A stretch of 64,000 nucleotides of DNA from Sphingobium sp. HWE2-09 (GTDB taxonomy: Bacteria > Pseudomonadota > Alphaproteobacteria > Sphingomonadales > Sphingomonadaceae): the NCBI RefSeq assembly GCF_035989265.1, contig NZ_JAYKZX010000001.1, positions 947,001-1,011,000 of the forward strand. The letters run 5' to 3'. This document shows, piece by piece, positions 18,484-27,879 of this stretch (position 1 is its first letter; every line of letters starts with the position of its first letter). Under the pieces are notes generated by a model. It ran no database searches. It was not told where the DNA came from and saw only the letters and a program-made list of their open reading frames with translations. Both the position numbers and the translations under genes were made by a program.

Positions 18484-18512
18484 TCAGGGGAGGGGCGTGG
18501 CCCTTCCCCTGA
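18484..18512 (+). terminator. Hairpin terminator after the KstD-like gene
   Basis: TCAGGGGAGGG pairs with CCCTTCCCCTGA (one bulge) seven bases after the stop. No long T run follows. Confidence 0.5.
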
Positions 18513-18686
18513 TGGTCCAGCAAAGTCGATAAGCCAGCATCGACCACAAGTTCGTCCAATCCTTTTGGGCGGTCAGTTTCCGAATGATGTTTGTGCTAGC
18601 GAAGATTTCACATCCTCCAGACCCGGCCCTTTGCAACCATCGATAGCGCGAATTTTGCTCTGTGTGATTGTGTCAGAACGCGACGG

Positions 18687-19451
18687 TCACACCATGTCGG
18701 GCCGCAGGATCGCATCGCTGCCGCCGTCGATGAAGATAATCTGTCCCAGCAGATAATGATTTTCCATGCCCAGCAGGAAATCGATCAGTTCGGCGATCTC
18801 GCCCGGTTGTGCATAGTCCTTCACCGCGATGGGATTGCTCTTGGCGATCAGCGCCATCATGTCGGGCTGGTCGAACAGCGGCGCGGTCATCGGCGTGGCG
18901 ACGACGCCCGGCCCGACGCCATTCAACATTATGCCGGTGCCTGACCATTCCGGCCGGGTCGCCGCACGTCGCAGCCAGAGTGACAGGGCGTTCTTGGACG
19001 TCGCATAGGAGGTTTGCGGCTTGGCCGCTATTGCGTCGAGCGCGCCTGCCTCGTCCCCGGCAAGACACAGGTCCACCACCGTTCGGGCAGACGGCAGGAA
19101 CGCGGCGGTGGAGCAGATGGCGACAGCGCGCGGTCGCGACGACCGTTCCATCATCGGGCGCAATCCTTCCAGCGTCGCCACGGCGCCGAAATAGTTGATC
19201 GCCACCGTTTCGCGCGGCTTGCCAGGGTGTGAAATGCCCGCGCCTGCCAGGACCGCGTCGATGCCGTCGGGCGCAAGCCGCGCGACTTCGGTGACCATGC
19301 GCGCGCGTCCAGCCTCCGTCCCCAGGTCCGCGTCTATATCCGCATGGCGCAGATCGACACCGATCACCCGCTGGCCCTTTCCGGTGAGCCGTTCCACGGT
19401 CGCAGCACCTATACCGGATGCGGCGCCCGTCACGACGATCGTCCTGCTCAT
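18687..19451 (-). CDS. 3-alpha-hydroxysteroid dehydrogenase-like SDR (HsdA type)
   Basis: 254 residues. It has the distinctive features of Comamonas 3-alpha-HSD/carbonyl reductase rather than a generic SDR: VVTGAASGIGAATVERL, a shortened nucleotide domain reading GVDLRHADIDADLGTEAGR, VAINYFGA, a 28-residue insertion between the catalytic Ser (CSTAA) and YATSK, and the ending IDGGSDAILRPDMV (HsdA ends IDGGIDAVMRP). Expected reaction: NAD-dependent oxidation of a 3-alpha-hydroxyl to a 3-ketone, the entry step of steroid degradation. Third gene of the sulfotransferase, dehalogenase-like, HSD operon, 19 bases after the preceding stop. Confidence 0.82.
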   Translation of the reverse strand: MSRTIVVTGAASGIGAATVERLTGKGQRVIGVDLRHADIDADLGTEAGRARMVTEVARLAPDGIDAVLAGAGISHPGKPRETVAINYFGAVATLEGLRPMMERSSRPRAVAICSTAAFLPSARTVVDLCLAGDEAGALDAIAAKPQTSYATSKNALSLWLRRAATRPEWSGTGIMLNGVGPGVVATPMTAPLFDQPDMMALIAKSNPIAVKDYAQPGEIAELIDFLLGMENHYLLGQIIFIDGGSDAILRPDMV

Positions 19452-19470
19452 GGTCTCTGTCTCCTAATCG

Positions 19471-20418
19471 CTATGCTACGCGATTGGCGCGTAGAAAGGC
19501 GATCAAAACCTGCGCCAATGCAGCGCCTTGGTCTTCCTGTACGAAATGCCCGCCGCCTTCGATGCGCGCATGGGGCTGGCTATGTGCGCCAGCTATACGG
19601 CGCTGGAAAACCTCTTCCCAGGCGATGGTCGCGGGATCCTGGTCGGAAAAAGCGGTCAGAAAGGGTTTGTCCCATGTTTCCAGGAATCGCCACGCGGCCC
19701 GGTTGGCCTCCAGTCCCTCGGCCCCTTCGGCGATCGGGATGCCGCAGGTGATCTCTAACATCCCTTTCTTGTAGCGCGCATCGGGAAAGGGCGCGGCATA
19801 GGCGGCAAGCACGTGCGGCGGCACATCGGTTGCGCAGGCGCGCCCGACCAACTGGTCGAGCGCCAGGTCATCGCTGGTCCGGCAGGTTTCGACCCACGCG
19901 GCTATGGCGGCCCCCGGCCAGTCGGCGACGCCCAGCGGCGGCGGATCGCAATTTTGCAGCAGCGTGTTGGTCGCCAGGATGGTGGCGAAGCGATCCGGAC
20001 ATTGCGCCACCACGCGCAGGCCGATCGGTCCGCCCCAATCCTGGCAAACCAGATTGACGTCGCGCAGGTCGATACCTTCGACAAAGGCGCGCATCCAGGC
20101 GACGAAACGGTCGAAACCATAATCGGCGCGGCTGGCGGGCTTATCCGACTTGCCGAAGCCGATCATGTCGGGCGCGATCACCCGGTATCCCGCCGCCACG
20201 ACCGGCCCTATCATCTTGCGGTAAAGGTAGCTCCATGTCGGATTGCCATGCAGCATCAGGACGACGGGCGCATCCCGTTCCCCTTCATCGACATAATGCA
20301 TCCGCACGGCACCAAGCCGACGGTCGGTAATGTCGATATAATGGGGCGCGAAATCATAGCCCGGCAGGTCCGCGAAGCAGATATCTGGCGTACGCAATAT
20401 GCCGGGCCGGATTTCCAT
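19471..20418 (-). CDS. Haloalkane dehalogenase-like alpha/beta hydrolase (HLD-I type)
   Basis: 315 residues from ATG 20418, 13 bases after the sulfotransferase stop. It resembles DhlA: HGNPTWSYLYRKMI (residues 57-70), IGFGKSDKP, nucleophile Asp127 with halide-binding Trp128 in QDWGG, a second Trp at 175 in the cap where DhlA has Trp175, YAAPFPDARY in the cap, an acidic FSDQD (Asp259/261) and the base His291 in GGGHFVQED. The full HLD set is therefore present and the protein should cleave carbon-leaving-group bonds by SN2 attack of Asp. No halogenated substrate is suggested by neighbours. Sulfate as leaving group is an attractive alternative because the gene upstream is a sulfotransferase. Confidence 0.85.
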   Translation of the reverse strand: MEIRPGILRTPDICFADLPGYDFAPHYIDITDRRLGAVRMHYVDEGERDAPVVLMLHGNPTWSYLYRKMIGPVVAAGYRVIAPDMIGFGKSDKPASRADYGFDRFVAWMRAFVEGIDLRDVNLVCQDWGGPIGLRVVAQCPDRFATILATNTLLQNCDPPPLGVADWPGAAIAAWVETCRTSDDLALDQLVGRACATDVPPHVLAAYAAPFPDARYKKGMLEITCGIPIAEGAEGLEANRAAWRFLETWDKPFLTAFSDQDPATIAWEEVFQRRIAGAHSQPHARIEGGGHFVQEDQGAALAQVLIAFLRANRVA

Positions 20419-20431
20419 CACACCGGCCCGT

Positions 20432-21607
20432 TCAGAGGATATAATGTTCGCGATACCCGGCGAAGGCCTGCTTGATCGCATCTTCGTCCAGTCCGAACCG
20501 TTCGAGCGAATAATCATGCATCGGCCGCTGCTCACGCTTGTTGCCCGCCAGAAATTCGTTCAGCGCCGCCTCCAGCCGATCGTCGACCGGAATGCCGATG
20601 CGGGACAGGACGCGCTGCGCCTGCGTCATCGGATCCTTGCCGACCGCCTTATAATCGATGTCGATGAAACGATCCTCGCCGATCCGCGCCCGCGCGGCCT
20701 CGAACATCGTCATCCATTCCGTCAGGCGTCGGAACCAGAATTCGCCGACCTGGCTGTCGGTCACCGTGGCGCTCAGCTTATAAAGCGCGGCCTGCATCGA
20801 GACATAGGATGGCACCGTCTGCAACGGATCGCGATGCGTCATGATCAGCAGCGCGTCGGGGAAGCTGGTTGCGGCCAATTCGGCATAGGGCAGGTTGGAA
20901 GGGCTTTTGAGGATCCATTTGGCACCGCGGCGCGACGGATCCTGCCATTGCAGATATTGCAGGATGGTCTTGAAATCCTCATGCCCCTTCGACTGGTCAT
21001 AGCCGTTCAGCCATTGTGCGAAGCTGGGCACGAAGTTCATGCCTTCGACCATGGTGCTGACGAACATCTGGCCCAGGACCAGGATTTCCTCGTCCGGCGC
21101 GTCGGGGTCGAGCGGGTGGATGGAAGCCAGTTCGGGCGCCAGTTGCAGCCACCCGTCGATCATGGTCTGGGCATAGGCTCGGCGTTCGACCGGATGACCG
21201 CGATCTTCGCCGGGGAAGGGCGCGAAATTCTGCGCCTCGTACCAGCGCAGGCCGGTCATGCCCGGTGCACTTGCCAACAACCTCTGGAAAATGGTGCTGC
21301 CCGTGCGCGGAAGGCCCAGGATGATGCCCGCGACCTCCACCTTTTCCTCCAATATTTCGGGATGGCGCTTGATATCCTCGATCATCCGCAATCGGCTCAC
21401 CAAGCCCTTGACGATGACTTCGGTGGTCGAGGCGCGACCGTCTGCCGTCAACCGACCTTCGCGGTTGGAAGCGTCCAGAAAGTGATCCATCGGTTCGAAG
21501 AACCAGGTGTCGCCGAAATCGTCCAGGCCCGCGCGATCCCGCGCCTTTTGCAGCAACGTCTCGCGGTCCATCATTTGATCATCAATTATCGTGGCTAAAA
21601 GCGCCAT
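20432..21607 (-). CDS. PAPS-dependent sulfotransferase family protein
   Basis: 391 residues, start ATG 21607 after AGGAGA. The 5'-phosphosulfate loop GLPRTGSTIFQRLLA is at about residues 98-112, followed by the later 3'-phosphate-binding region WILKSPSNLPYAE...THRDPLQTVPS (the RxxxxxxxxS-type element). This is the bacterial Sulfotransfer_3 architecture, acting on small molecules. It transfers sulfate from PAPS to a hydroxyl of an unknown acceptor. First gene of a tight three-gene operon with a dehalogenase-like hydrolase and a 3-alpha-HSD-like SDR, so a steroid hydroxyl is the suggested acceptor. Sulfotransferases are unusual in catabolic clusters. Confidence 0.85.
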   Translation of the reverse strand: MALLATIIDDQMMDRETLLQKARDRAGLDDFGDTWFFEPMDHFLDASNREGRLTADGRASTTEVIVKGLVSRLRMIEDIKRHPEILEEKVEVAGIILGLPRTGSTIFQRLLASAPGMTGLRWYEAQNFAPFPGEDRGHPVERRAYAQTMIDGWLQLAPELASIHPLDPDAPDEEILVLGQMFVSTMVEGMNFVPSFAQWLNGYDQSKGHEDFKTILQYLQWQDPSRRGAKWILKSPSNLPYAELAATSFPDALLIMTHRDPLQTVPSYVSMQAALYKLSATVTDSQVGEFWFRRLTEWMTMFEAARARIGEDRFIDIDYKAVGKDPMTQAQRVLSRIGIPVDDRLEAALNEFLAGNKREQRPMHDYSLERFGLDEDAIKQAFAGYREHYIL

Positions 21608-22077
21608 ATGCTACTCTCCTAGGCCGGTTTCCCACCTCTCTCCGCAGCGCTTCAACGCTAGCAGTCAGGTTGGACACCGGTTCCATCCCCATGCCTCGCT
21701 GCCCGATCGTCCATACGCCGTATGGAAACCTGTGTCGCGCACCATTGCGTATCAATATAAGAAGTTAACTCTGTAAATGGCAATAATATAATGAATGAAG
21801 CGGCGTTATGCGCCGAAATTGCGATACTGGCTTTGACAAAACCCTGCACGTGCGGCACTGTTCAGATGGTCATGGCGGTTAGGGTTTCCAGAGCGCCGGG
21901 CCTAAAAATAATTACGACGCGCATAAAATGATGGTGAGAGGGATGTTTGCATTTCACGATGTGCGGCGTTGAAGGCGGCCGTCATCTCGTGCTTCTGCTG
22001 CTTTGGCACGCTCTCTCCATATAAATTGGTGGACGTATAAGTCCGGCTGAACAGGTCGGGCATATTGGGAGAGAGAT
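21608..22077. promoter_or_regulatory. Divergent promoter region with a 17-bp palindrome and a TGCGTA element
   Basis: 470 bases between the minus-strand sulfotransferase operon and the plus-strand TonB receptor, with no gene I can support. It holds a perfect palindrome TCCATACG-C-CGTATGGA at 21710-21726, the best operator candidate in the window, and TGCGTA at 21746-21751 within an AT-rich stretch. Both operons start from here, so a shared regulator is likely. Confidence 0.55.
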
Positions 22078-24644
22078 ATGCATATTGACAGTTCGCGGGC
22101 GGTTCTGCGCCGCACCATCTGGCTCTTGGCGGGCGTTGCTCCATCGGCGCTGCTGGTTCCGGTGCCAGCGCTGGCGCAGGCGGCCGATCAAGCCGCAGAG
22201 CAGGCGTCCGGGCAGGGCAGCCAGGTGGGCATGGCCGAAATCATCGTCACCGCGAACCGGCGCGCAGAACGCGGCCAGGACGTCCCTATTGCCATCACCG
22301 CCCTGTCGCCCCAACGCCTCGAACAGCAGGGCATTACCAAGGAGCAGGACCTGCAGGCCAGCGTACCTTCGCTCGTGGTCGGTCCCAACGGCCAGGGTTC
22401 GCGCGAGTCCAATTCCTTCACCATCCGCGGCCAGGGCGCGACGTTCCAGGCGTCGCCGGGCGTCGTCGTCTATATGAACGAAGTGCCGCTGCCTGCCGGG
22501 ATCACGCTCAGCCAGCAGGGCGGGCCGGGCAATTTCATCGACCTGGAAAATATGCAGGTATTGTCGGGTCCGCAGGGCACGCTGTTTGGCCGCAACACGA
22601 CCGGTGGCGCGGTCCTGCTGGTGCCCAAAAAGCCCAGCGACGAGTTCGGTGGATGGATCAAGGCGGAATATGGCAATTATGACCGCAAATATGTGGAAGG
22701 TGCGGTCAACCTGCCGGTCAACGACAAGCTCGCGATCCGCGTGGTCGGCGCCTATCATGATCGCGACGGCTACACGCGCGATGTCATATGGGATAAGGAT
22801 CGCGACAACGAACATTGGTATTCGGGCCGGATCGGCATATTGTTCAAGCCGACCGAAACCATCACCAACTATACCATGGCCTATGGCGCCTATTCCAAGA
22901 ATAATGGCGCGGGCCTGATCCATAAGGGTTTCAACGTCGAATCGATGGCAGGCATCGGGCTGTGCGCCAATTTGCCGGTGGGAGTCGTGGGCGGCTATTC
23001 GTGCGACGTCTATCGCGCGACGACGGCACAAGCGGACGCATTGGGACCGCGCAAGACTGCCTTTTCGACCGATACTTTCGCCAAGACGCAGACCTGGGGC
23101 ATCAGCAATACCACCGACATCGAATTGTCGGATGAAATCACGCTGCGCAACATCGTCAGCTATCAGAAGATGAAAATCGGCTACCGCTACGATGGCGACG
23201 CGACGGTGCTGCAGCAGCATGATGTCGATCCTGGCGTCTTGCCCGCCGACGGTGTCGTCACGCTGCCGGGCACGCCATTCCCGGTCAGCTACAACTTCCC
23301 AACCCTGTCGACGGAATTGCCGCGCGACAATTTTCGCGTCTGGTCGGAAGAATTGCAGTTGCAAGGCAAGATGCTGGACGGTCATTTGGACTGGACCGTC
23401 GGCGGCTTCTACTTCGACCAGCGGCCCGACGGGCTGCAAGGATCGCGCGCCAATGTCTATTGCATCGCACTCCTGACCGGCCAGTGCGAAGCCAGCGTGG
23501 CGCAATATGGCACCAGCACGGTGTCGAAGGCGGTCTATGGACAGGCGACGCTCAATCTCGGCGCGTTTTCGCCTTCTCTGGAAGGGGTGCGCCTGACGGG
23601 TGGCTATCGCCAGACCTGGGACCATGTCTATGGCTTTGCGACCCAGTATAATAGCACACCGGCAGCAGGCTTAGTGGTGTGCGGCAAGGACAGTGCCTTG
23701 GTCGTGCCGGTCGCGACCGCCCTTGCCGACTGCCGTTTCACGGGGTCGCAGCGGTCAAGTTCGCCATCCTGGCTGGTCGGCCTGGACTATAAAGTCACGC
23801 GTGACATCCTGCTCTATGGCAAGGTCAGCCACAGTTACAAGGCGGGCGGTTTCAATCCTTATGCCGTATTCTTCGGGCAAAATGGCGATCCGGATACGCG
23901 TTCCTTCGCTCCGGAAGAGGTGACCGTATGGGAAGCGGGGGTGAAGACCGATTTCCGTCTGGGATCGGTGCCGTTCCGTCTCAATGTCGCAGGATATACG
24001 ACGGACTATAAGGGTATCCAGCGTGCGGCGGGGGATTTCAACCCGACGACCGGCGCTGGCGGCGCCAGGACGCTGAACGCCGACGCGCGGATCAAGGGCA
24101 TCGAAGTGGAAGCATCGATGCGGCCCTTCCCCGGGGTCGAGATCGGCGGCAATTTCAGCTATACCGATGCCATGTACAAGAAATATCAGTATGTTTCAGG
24201 CACGGGTACGGTTGCCTGTAACGGCGTCGTCGCACCGGGTGGCACGGCCGACGTATCCTGCCTCGATTTCCAATATGTCTCGCCCTATATCTGGAGCTTC
24301 CACGTATCGGCCGAACAGCCGCTTGCCAATGACATGGGCACGCTGGCTTTCTTCGCAAATTATTCGCACACCTCGCGCCAGTTTACGGAGGCGGTTACCC
24401 TGCCGGAGAAACAGCCTGGCGCTTATCTGGCGGCGTTCGGCCTGCTCAACATGTCGTTGGACTGGCGCAAGGTCGGGGATCGGGCTTCGATCTTAGCCTG
24501 TTCGGAACGAACCTTGCCAACAAACTCTATCGCATCTCCAATTCCGACGTGTTCCAGGATGGCAGCCTGCTTTATCAGGCCACTCTTTATGGCGAACCGC
24601 GCATGTATGGCTTGCGGGTCAAATATACGTTTGGTGGCGGTTGA
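22078..24644 (+). pseudogene. TonB-dependent receptor with a frameshift near the C-terminus
   Basis: ATG 22078 follows GGGAGAGAG. Signal peptide ending PALAQ, TonB-box/plug start AEIIVTANRRAERGQDVPIAI, plug motif GPQGTLFGRNTTGGAV, then a complete barrel up to LLNMSLDWRKV. At 24475-24478 a run of four G would need to be five to continue as FDLSLFG...YGEPRMYGLRVKYTFGG, ending at 24644. That ending matches the paralogue at 30956-33481. As sequenced, the frame instead runs to 24681 into a terminator, losing the last two or so beta strands and the terminal aromatic residue needed for BAM recognition. Real mutation or homopolymer error. Confidence 0.87.
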
Positions 24645-24680
24645 TCGTTCAAAGAGCTCTGCTCTGGCAACTCATACATA

Positions 24681-24717
24681 AAAAAGGCCGCAGGTTCATC
24701 GGACCTGCAGCCTTTTT
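24681..24717. terminator. Bidirectional rho-independent terminator
   Basis: AAAAAGGC-C-GCAGGT pairs with ACCTGC-A-GCCTTTTT around a 7-base loop, with T tracts on both strands. It separates the TonB receptor (plus) from the convergent SDR ending at 24740. Confidence 0.88.
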
Positions 24718-24739
24718 CATGACCGGTCGGTTCGGTCAA

Positions 24740-25486
24740 TCACCCCGCGGTCTGGCCACCATCGACCGTGAAGGTCGCGCCGGTGATCCGCCGCGCCTCG
24801 TGGGATGCCAAAAAGGCGACCAAGTCGGCAATATCGTCCGGCACCGCCATTTCTCCGTCGTCCAGCCAGGATGCCGACCGCATCACCATCTGCCAGTCGA
24901 TATTGTCGGGCGGAGCCTGCTGCAACATCGGCGTAGCCACGCCGCCGGGACATACGGCGTTGACCCGCACGCCTTCCTTGGAAAATTCCAGCGCCAGGGC
25001 GCGGGTCAGGCCAACCACGCCATGTTTCGACGCAGTATAAACCGAATTATAGGGCACGCCGACCAGCCCGGCGGCAGACGCCATGTTAACGATATTGCCG
25101 CGACGCGCGATCAGATGCGGCATCGCTGCATGGCACATATGATAGACGCCGGTCAGGTTGACGGCGATCACCCGGTCCCAGCGGCTGCGATCGACATCCG
25201 CGAAGCGGCCGAAGTCCAGCACCCCTGCGATATTACAGAGAATGTCGATGCCGCCATGCAGGCGGATGGTCTGGTCGATCATGTCGCTACAGGAGGTTTC
25301 GTCCGCTACGTCCAGCGTAAAGGCGGTGGCGGCCGACCCGATCGCCTGCGCCACGTCAGTCACCCCCGCTGCATTGCGATCGCCGATGAGGATCGTCGCA
25401 CCCTCGGCCGCCAGGCGGTGGGCGACGGCAGCGCCAATCCCCGACGCTGCACCCGTCACGACGGCGATTTTGCTTTTCAGACGCAT
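24740..25486 (-). CDS. Short-chain dehydrogenase/reductase
   Basis: 248 residues from ATG 25486 after GGGAGAG; the frame is open 20 codons upstream but without a ribosome site. TGAASGIGAA, GDRNAAG, CNIAG in place of NNAG, catalytic ASAAGLVGVPYNSVYTASK with Ser at Tyr-13, and GATFTVDGGQTAG at the end. Classical NAD(P)-dependent hydroxyl/keto oxidoreductase. Single gene, divergent from the 25628 operon across a 141-base gap holding a TGCGTA element (minus strand, 25540-25545). Confidence 0.86.
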   Translation of the reverse strand: MRLKSKIAVVTGAASGIGAAVAHRLAAEGATILIGDRNAAGVTDVAQAIGSAATAFTLDVADETSCSDMIDQTIRLHGGIDILCNIAGVLDFGRFADVDRSRWDRVIAVNLTGVYHMCHAAMPHLIARRGNIVNMASAAGLVGVPYNSVYTASKHGVVGLTRALALEFSKEGVRVNAVCPGGVATPMLQQAPPDNIDWQMVMRSASWLDDGEMAVPDDIADLVAFLASHEARRITGATFTVDGGQTAG

Positions 25487-25627
25487 CGACGCTCTCCCTT
25501 GCTTGTCCCAGATGTCAATCATCGCTTGTGTTATATGACTACGCATTCCAATAATATGTGGCGTAAAAACACGATAAACGCGAATCGAATCAGCTCAATG
25601 ATTCGAATATTGGAAGGAGGATGCCGG

Positions 25628-26098
25628 ATGTTGCCCCTTCAGGAAATTTCCGACCGGCTGGAGATTCAGGATCTGTTGTCGCGCTACAGCTATGCGATCG
25701 ACGACCGGGACTGGGACCGGCTGGATGCCATATTCACGCCCGACGCGGTGATCGATTATAGCGAAACCGGTGGTGCGAAAGGTAATGTCACGCAGATCAA
25801 GGCCTGGCTGCCTGTCGCGATGGAACGCTTTCCACGATGTCAGCATATGGTCGCAACCACGAAGCTGGACCTTGACGGCGACAATGCCACCAGCCGGACG
25901 ATGCTGTTCAACCCGATGGTGCACAAGGGGGATGACGGGGTCGAGCAGGTGTTCTTCATCGGCCTATGGTATCGGGATCGGCTGGTACGCACGGCCGATG
26001 GCTGGCGCATTGCCGAACGCTATGAGGAAATGGCCTACGCCCATAATGTGCCTGCCATGCCGCCGATCCCCGGCATTGCGGATGTGGCGACGCCATGA
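25628..26098 (+). CDS. SnoaL/NTF2-like protein, possible dehydratase
   Basis: 156 residues from ATG 25628 after AAGGAGG (25614-25620). Compact SnoaL fold: EISDRLEIQDLLSRYSYAIDDRDWDRLDAIF carries the Tyr-x4-Asp pair (YSYAID), and CQHMVATTKLDLDGD supplies a His on the next sheet. It ends with the usual RTADGWRIAERYEEM strand. First gene of a six-gene operon to 30053; its stop overlaps the VOC gene start (ATGA). A small lyase or isomerase role is likely; the substrate is unknown. Confidence 0.8.
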   Translation: MLPLQEISDRLEIQDLLSRYSYAIDDRDWDRLDAIFTPDAVIDYSETGGAKGNVTQIKAWLPVAMERFPRCQHMVATTKLDLDGDNATSRTMLFNPMVHKGDDGVEQVFFIGLWYRDRLVRTADGWRIAERYEEMAYAHNVPAMPPIPGIADVATP

Positions 26099-26547
26099 TC
26101 AGCAGCTTTCCGCATTTTGGCATTTACGTCACCGACCTTACCTGTTCGACGCGTTTCTATGTCGAAGGATTGGGGTTTGAGGCACAGGAAGGCGGACGCA
26201 CGGATGCGCCGGGGCCGCTGCTTGAAATGCCAGGCGCTACCATAGCCACGCAGTTCATCCACCATCCTCAGGGGTTGCGGATGGAATTATGGACGGTGGA
26301 AGGTCGCCCGCCTGCAGGCTGTGTCGACCCGCGCCCGGCCGACCTGCCTGGCCGCATTCATCTCTGCTTCGTGGTCGAGGATCTGGACCTAGTCGCATCA
26401 CGCATCGCGGCTTTCGGCGGGGCGCGACTGGACGAGAGCCGCAGCGATCTTGGCTATGGCGAATTGATGTTCTGCGCCGACCCCGACGGAACACGCATCG
26501 AACTGGTGAAGATGACGGCAGGCTGGGCCGACTACGCGCAGGCATGA
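26095..26547 (+). CDS. VOC-family (glyoxalase/bleomycin resistance/dioxygenase superfamily) protein
   Basis: 150 residues in two beta-alpha-beta-beta-beta modules: FPHFGIYVTDLTCSTRFYVEGLGFE and IHLCFVVEDLDLVASRIAAFGG. His7, His near residue 89 and Glu in GTRIELVKM are candidate metal ligands. Single-module length; too short for an extradiol dioxygenase of the HsaC type. Translationally coupled to the SnoaL gene upstream. Could be an isomerase, epimerase or lyase on a CoA or ring intermediate; not resolvable from sequence alone. Confidence 0.78.
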   Translation: MISSFPHFGIYVTDLTCSTRFYVEGLGFEAQEGGRTDAPGPLLEMPGATIATQFIHHPQGLRMELWTVEGRPPAGCVDPRPADLPGRIHLCFVVEDLDLVASRIAAFGGARLDESRSDLGYGELMFCADPDGTRIELVKMTAGWADYAQA

Positions 26548-26586
26548 CGGGCGGCCCGCGGGTTCGCACTGAACAGGAGTGAAAAC

Positions 26587-27849
26587 ATGAACGCAGATGC
26601 TGATCGCCGCGCTACCGCCTCCGCTGCAACTGCGGGTGGACGGCAGGCTCGGTTGATGGTGTTCCGGGCCTTCCTGGCGCAAAATGTCGCGGTAGGATGC
26701 GCCTTTGGCGGCTTTGGTATATCGGTCCTGCCCATGCAGGCGCAATTCGGCGCCAGTCGCGGCGTGGCGACGCTGGCGCTGGCGCTCGCCGTGCTGGTGA
26801 TGGGGCTGGTCAGTCCGCTGGTAGGCACGTTGATCGGCCGGATCGGCTTGCGCTGGACGATGATCATCGGCGCATTGCTGTCCACCTGCGGCTATGCGCT
26901 GCTGGCGGTCGCACCCAGCATGACGGCGGTGTTGCTGCTCTATGCCCTGCCGATCGGCGTGGGGCTGGCGATGTTCGGCCCCTTTCCCGCGAGCATACTT
27001 GCCAGCAACTGGTATCCGAACAATCCGGGACCGGCGCTTGGCGTGGCGAATATGCCGGTCTTGGTCGCCGTTCTGCCGATGGTCGGGTTGGCGCTGATCC
27101 GCGATTATGGCCTGTCCGGCTTTTATCTGACGCTCGCCGGGCTGCACCTGCTGATGTTGCCGTTCATATTGGGGGTGTCGGATGGTCCCAGGGACAGGCA
27201 ACATCCCCCCGCCGACAGCCACGGCCATGTGCCGCACGCCATGCTGCCCACCGGCGCGATCCTGCGTTACCCCGCCTTTTGGGCCATGTGTATCGGCGCG
27301 GGCTATTTGAACGCGGTCGGCATTACCGGCGTGTCGCATCTGGCGGCGTTCGCCGCCGAACGAGGCGTCGCCGGGAACGAAGCCGCCTTGCTGTTGTCGA
27401 TCATGGGCGGGGCTGCGATCATCGGATCGCTGATCGTCGGCCTGCTGTGCGGACGGCTGGGCGCCGCGCGCACATTGGCGCTGATCGCTGCGGCGCTGTG
27501 CCTCAGCTGGTTCGTGCTGCAATCCACCACGCAATTCCCGCTCATGGCGGCGGCGGCCTTGTTGGTCGGGACCGCGAGCGTCGGTGTCTTTCCCGCGATC
27601 AACATGCTGGCGGGCCGCCTGTTCGGGCAGGATTCCCTGCCGCGCGTTGTCGGCCTGTTCGGGCTTTTCACCCTGCCGCTGACCTTTTGCCTGCCGCCGC
27701 TGGCGGGTGTGTTGCGTGACTCGGCCGGTGGTTATGGCCCGGTCGTGGCGATCATCGTCGGCGGGACGGCGCTGGCCGTCCTCGTTTTCCTGATGATGGG
27801 GCGCGGGACGGCCTATGTCAGCCCTGCGCGCCCGGCGTCCGCCGCCTGA
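26587..27849 (+). CDS. Major facilitator superfamily transporter
   Basis: 420 residues with about 12 hydrophobic helices in two halves separated by a hydrophilic loop (SDGPRDRQHPPADSHGHVPHA). Inner-membrane location. The first half has a PLVGTLIGRIGLRW motif (MFS motif A-like loop 2-3). It resembles the monocarboxylate/oxalate-formate type of MFS permease. In the middle of a catabolic operon it most likely imports the substrate, or a carboxylated intermediate, after TonB-dependent passage of the outer membrane. Substrate not established. Confidence 0.85.
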   Translation: MNADADRRATASAATAGGRQARLMVFRAFLAQNVAVGCAFGGFGISVLPMQAQFGASRGVATLALALAVLVMGLVSPLVGTLIGRIGLRWTMIIGALLSTCGYALLAVAPSMTAVLLLYALPIGVGLAMFGPFPASILASNWYPNNPGPALGVANMPVLVAVLPMVGLALIRDYGLSGFYLTLAGLHLLMLPFILGVSDGPRDRQHPPADSHGHVPHAMLPTGAILRYPAFWAMCIGAGYLNAVGITGVSHLAAFAAERGVAGNEAALLLSIMGGAAIIGSLIVGLLCGRLGAARTLALIAAALCLSWFVLQSTTQFPLMAAAALLVGTASVGVFPAINMLAGRLFGQDSLPRVVGLFGLFTLPLTFCLPPLAGVLRDSAGGYGPVVAIIVGGTALAVLVFLMMGRGTAYVSPARPASAA

Positions 27850-27879
27850 CACAGTTTCGATAAATAGGAAGGACCGATC

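Noticed and set aside
19471..20418. Reading the HLD-like gene as evidence of an organohalide degradation (for example lindane) cluster
   Set aside because: No reductive dehalogenase, LinA/LinC-type or chlorocatechol genes are nearby; the context is steroid-like.
26095..26547. VOC protein as the ring-A extradiol dioxygenase (HsaC/TesB)
   Set aside because: At 150 residues it is half the size of those two-domain enzymes and lacks their iron-ligand spacing.
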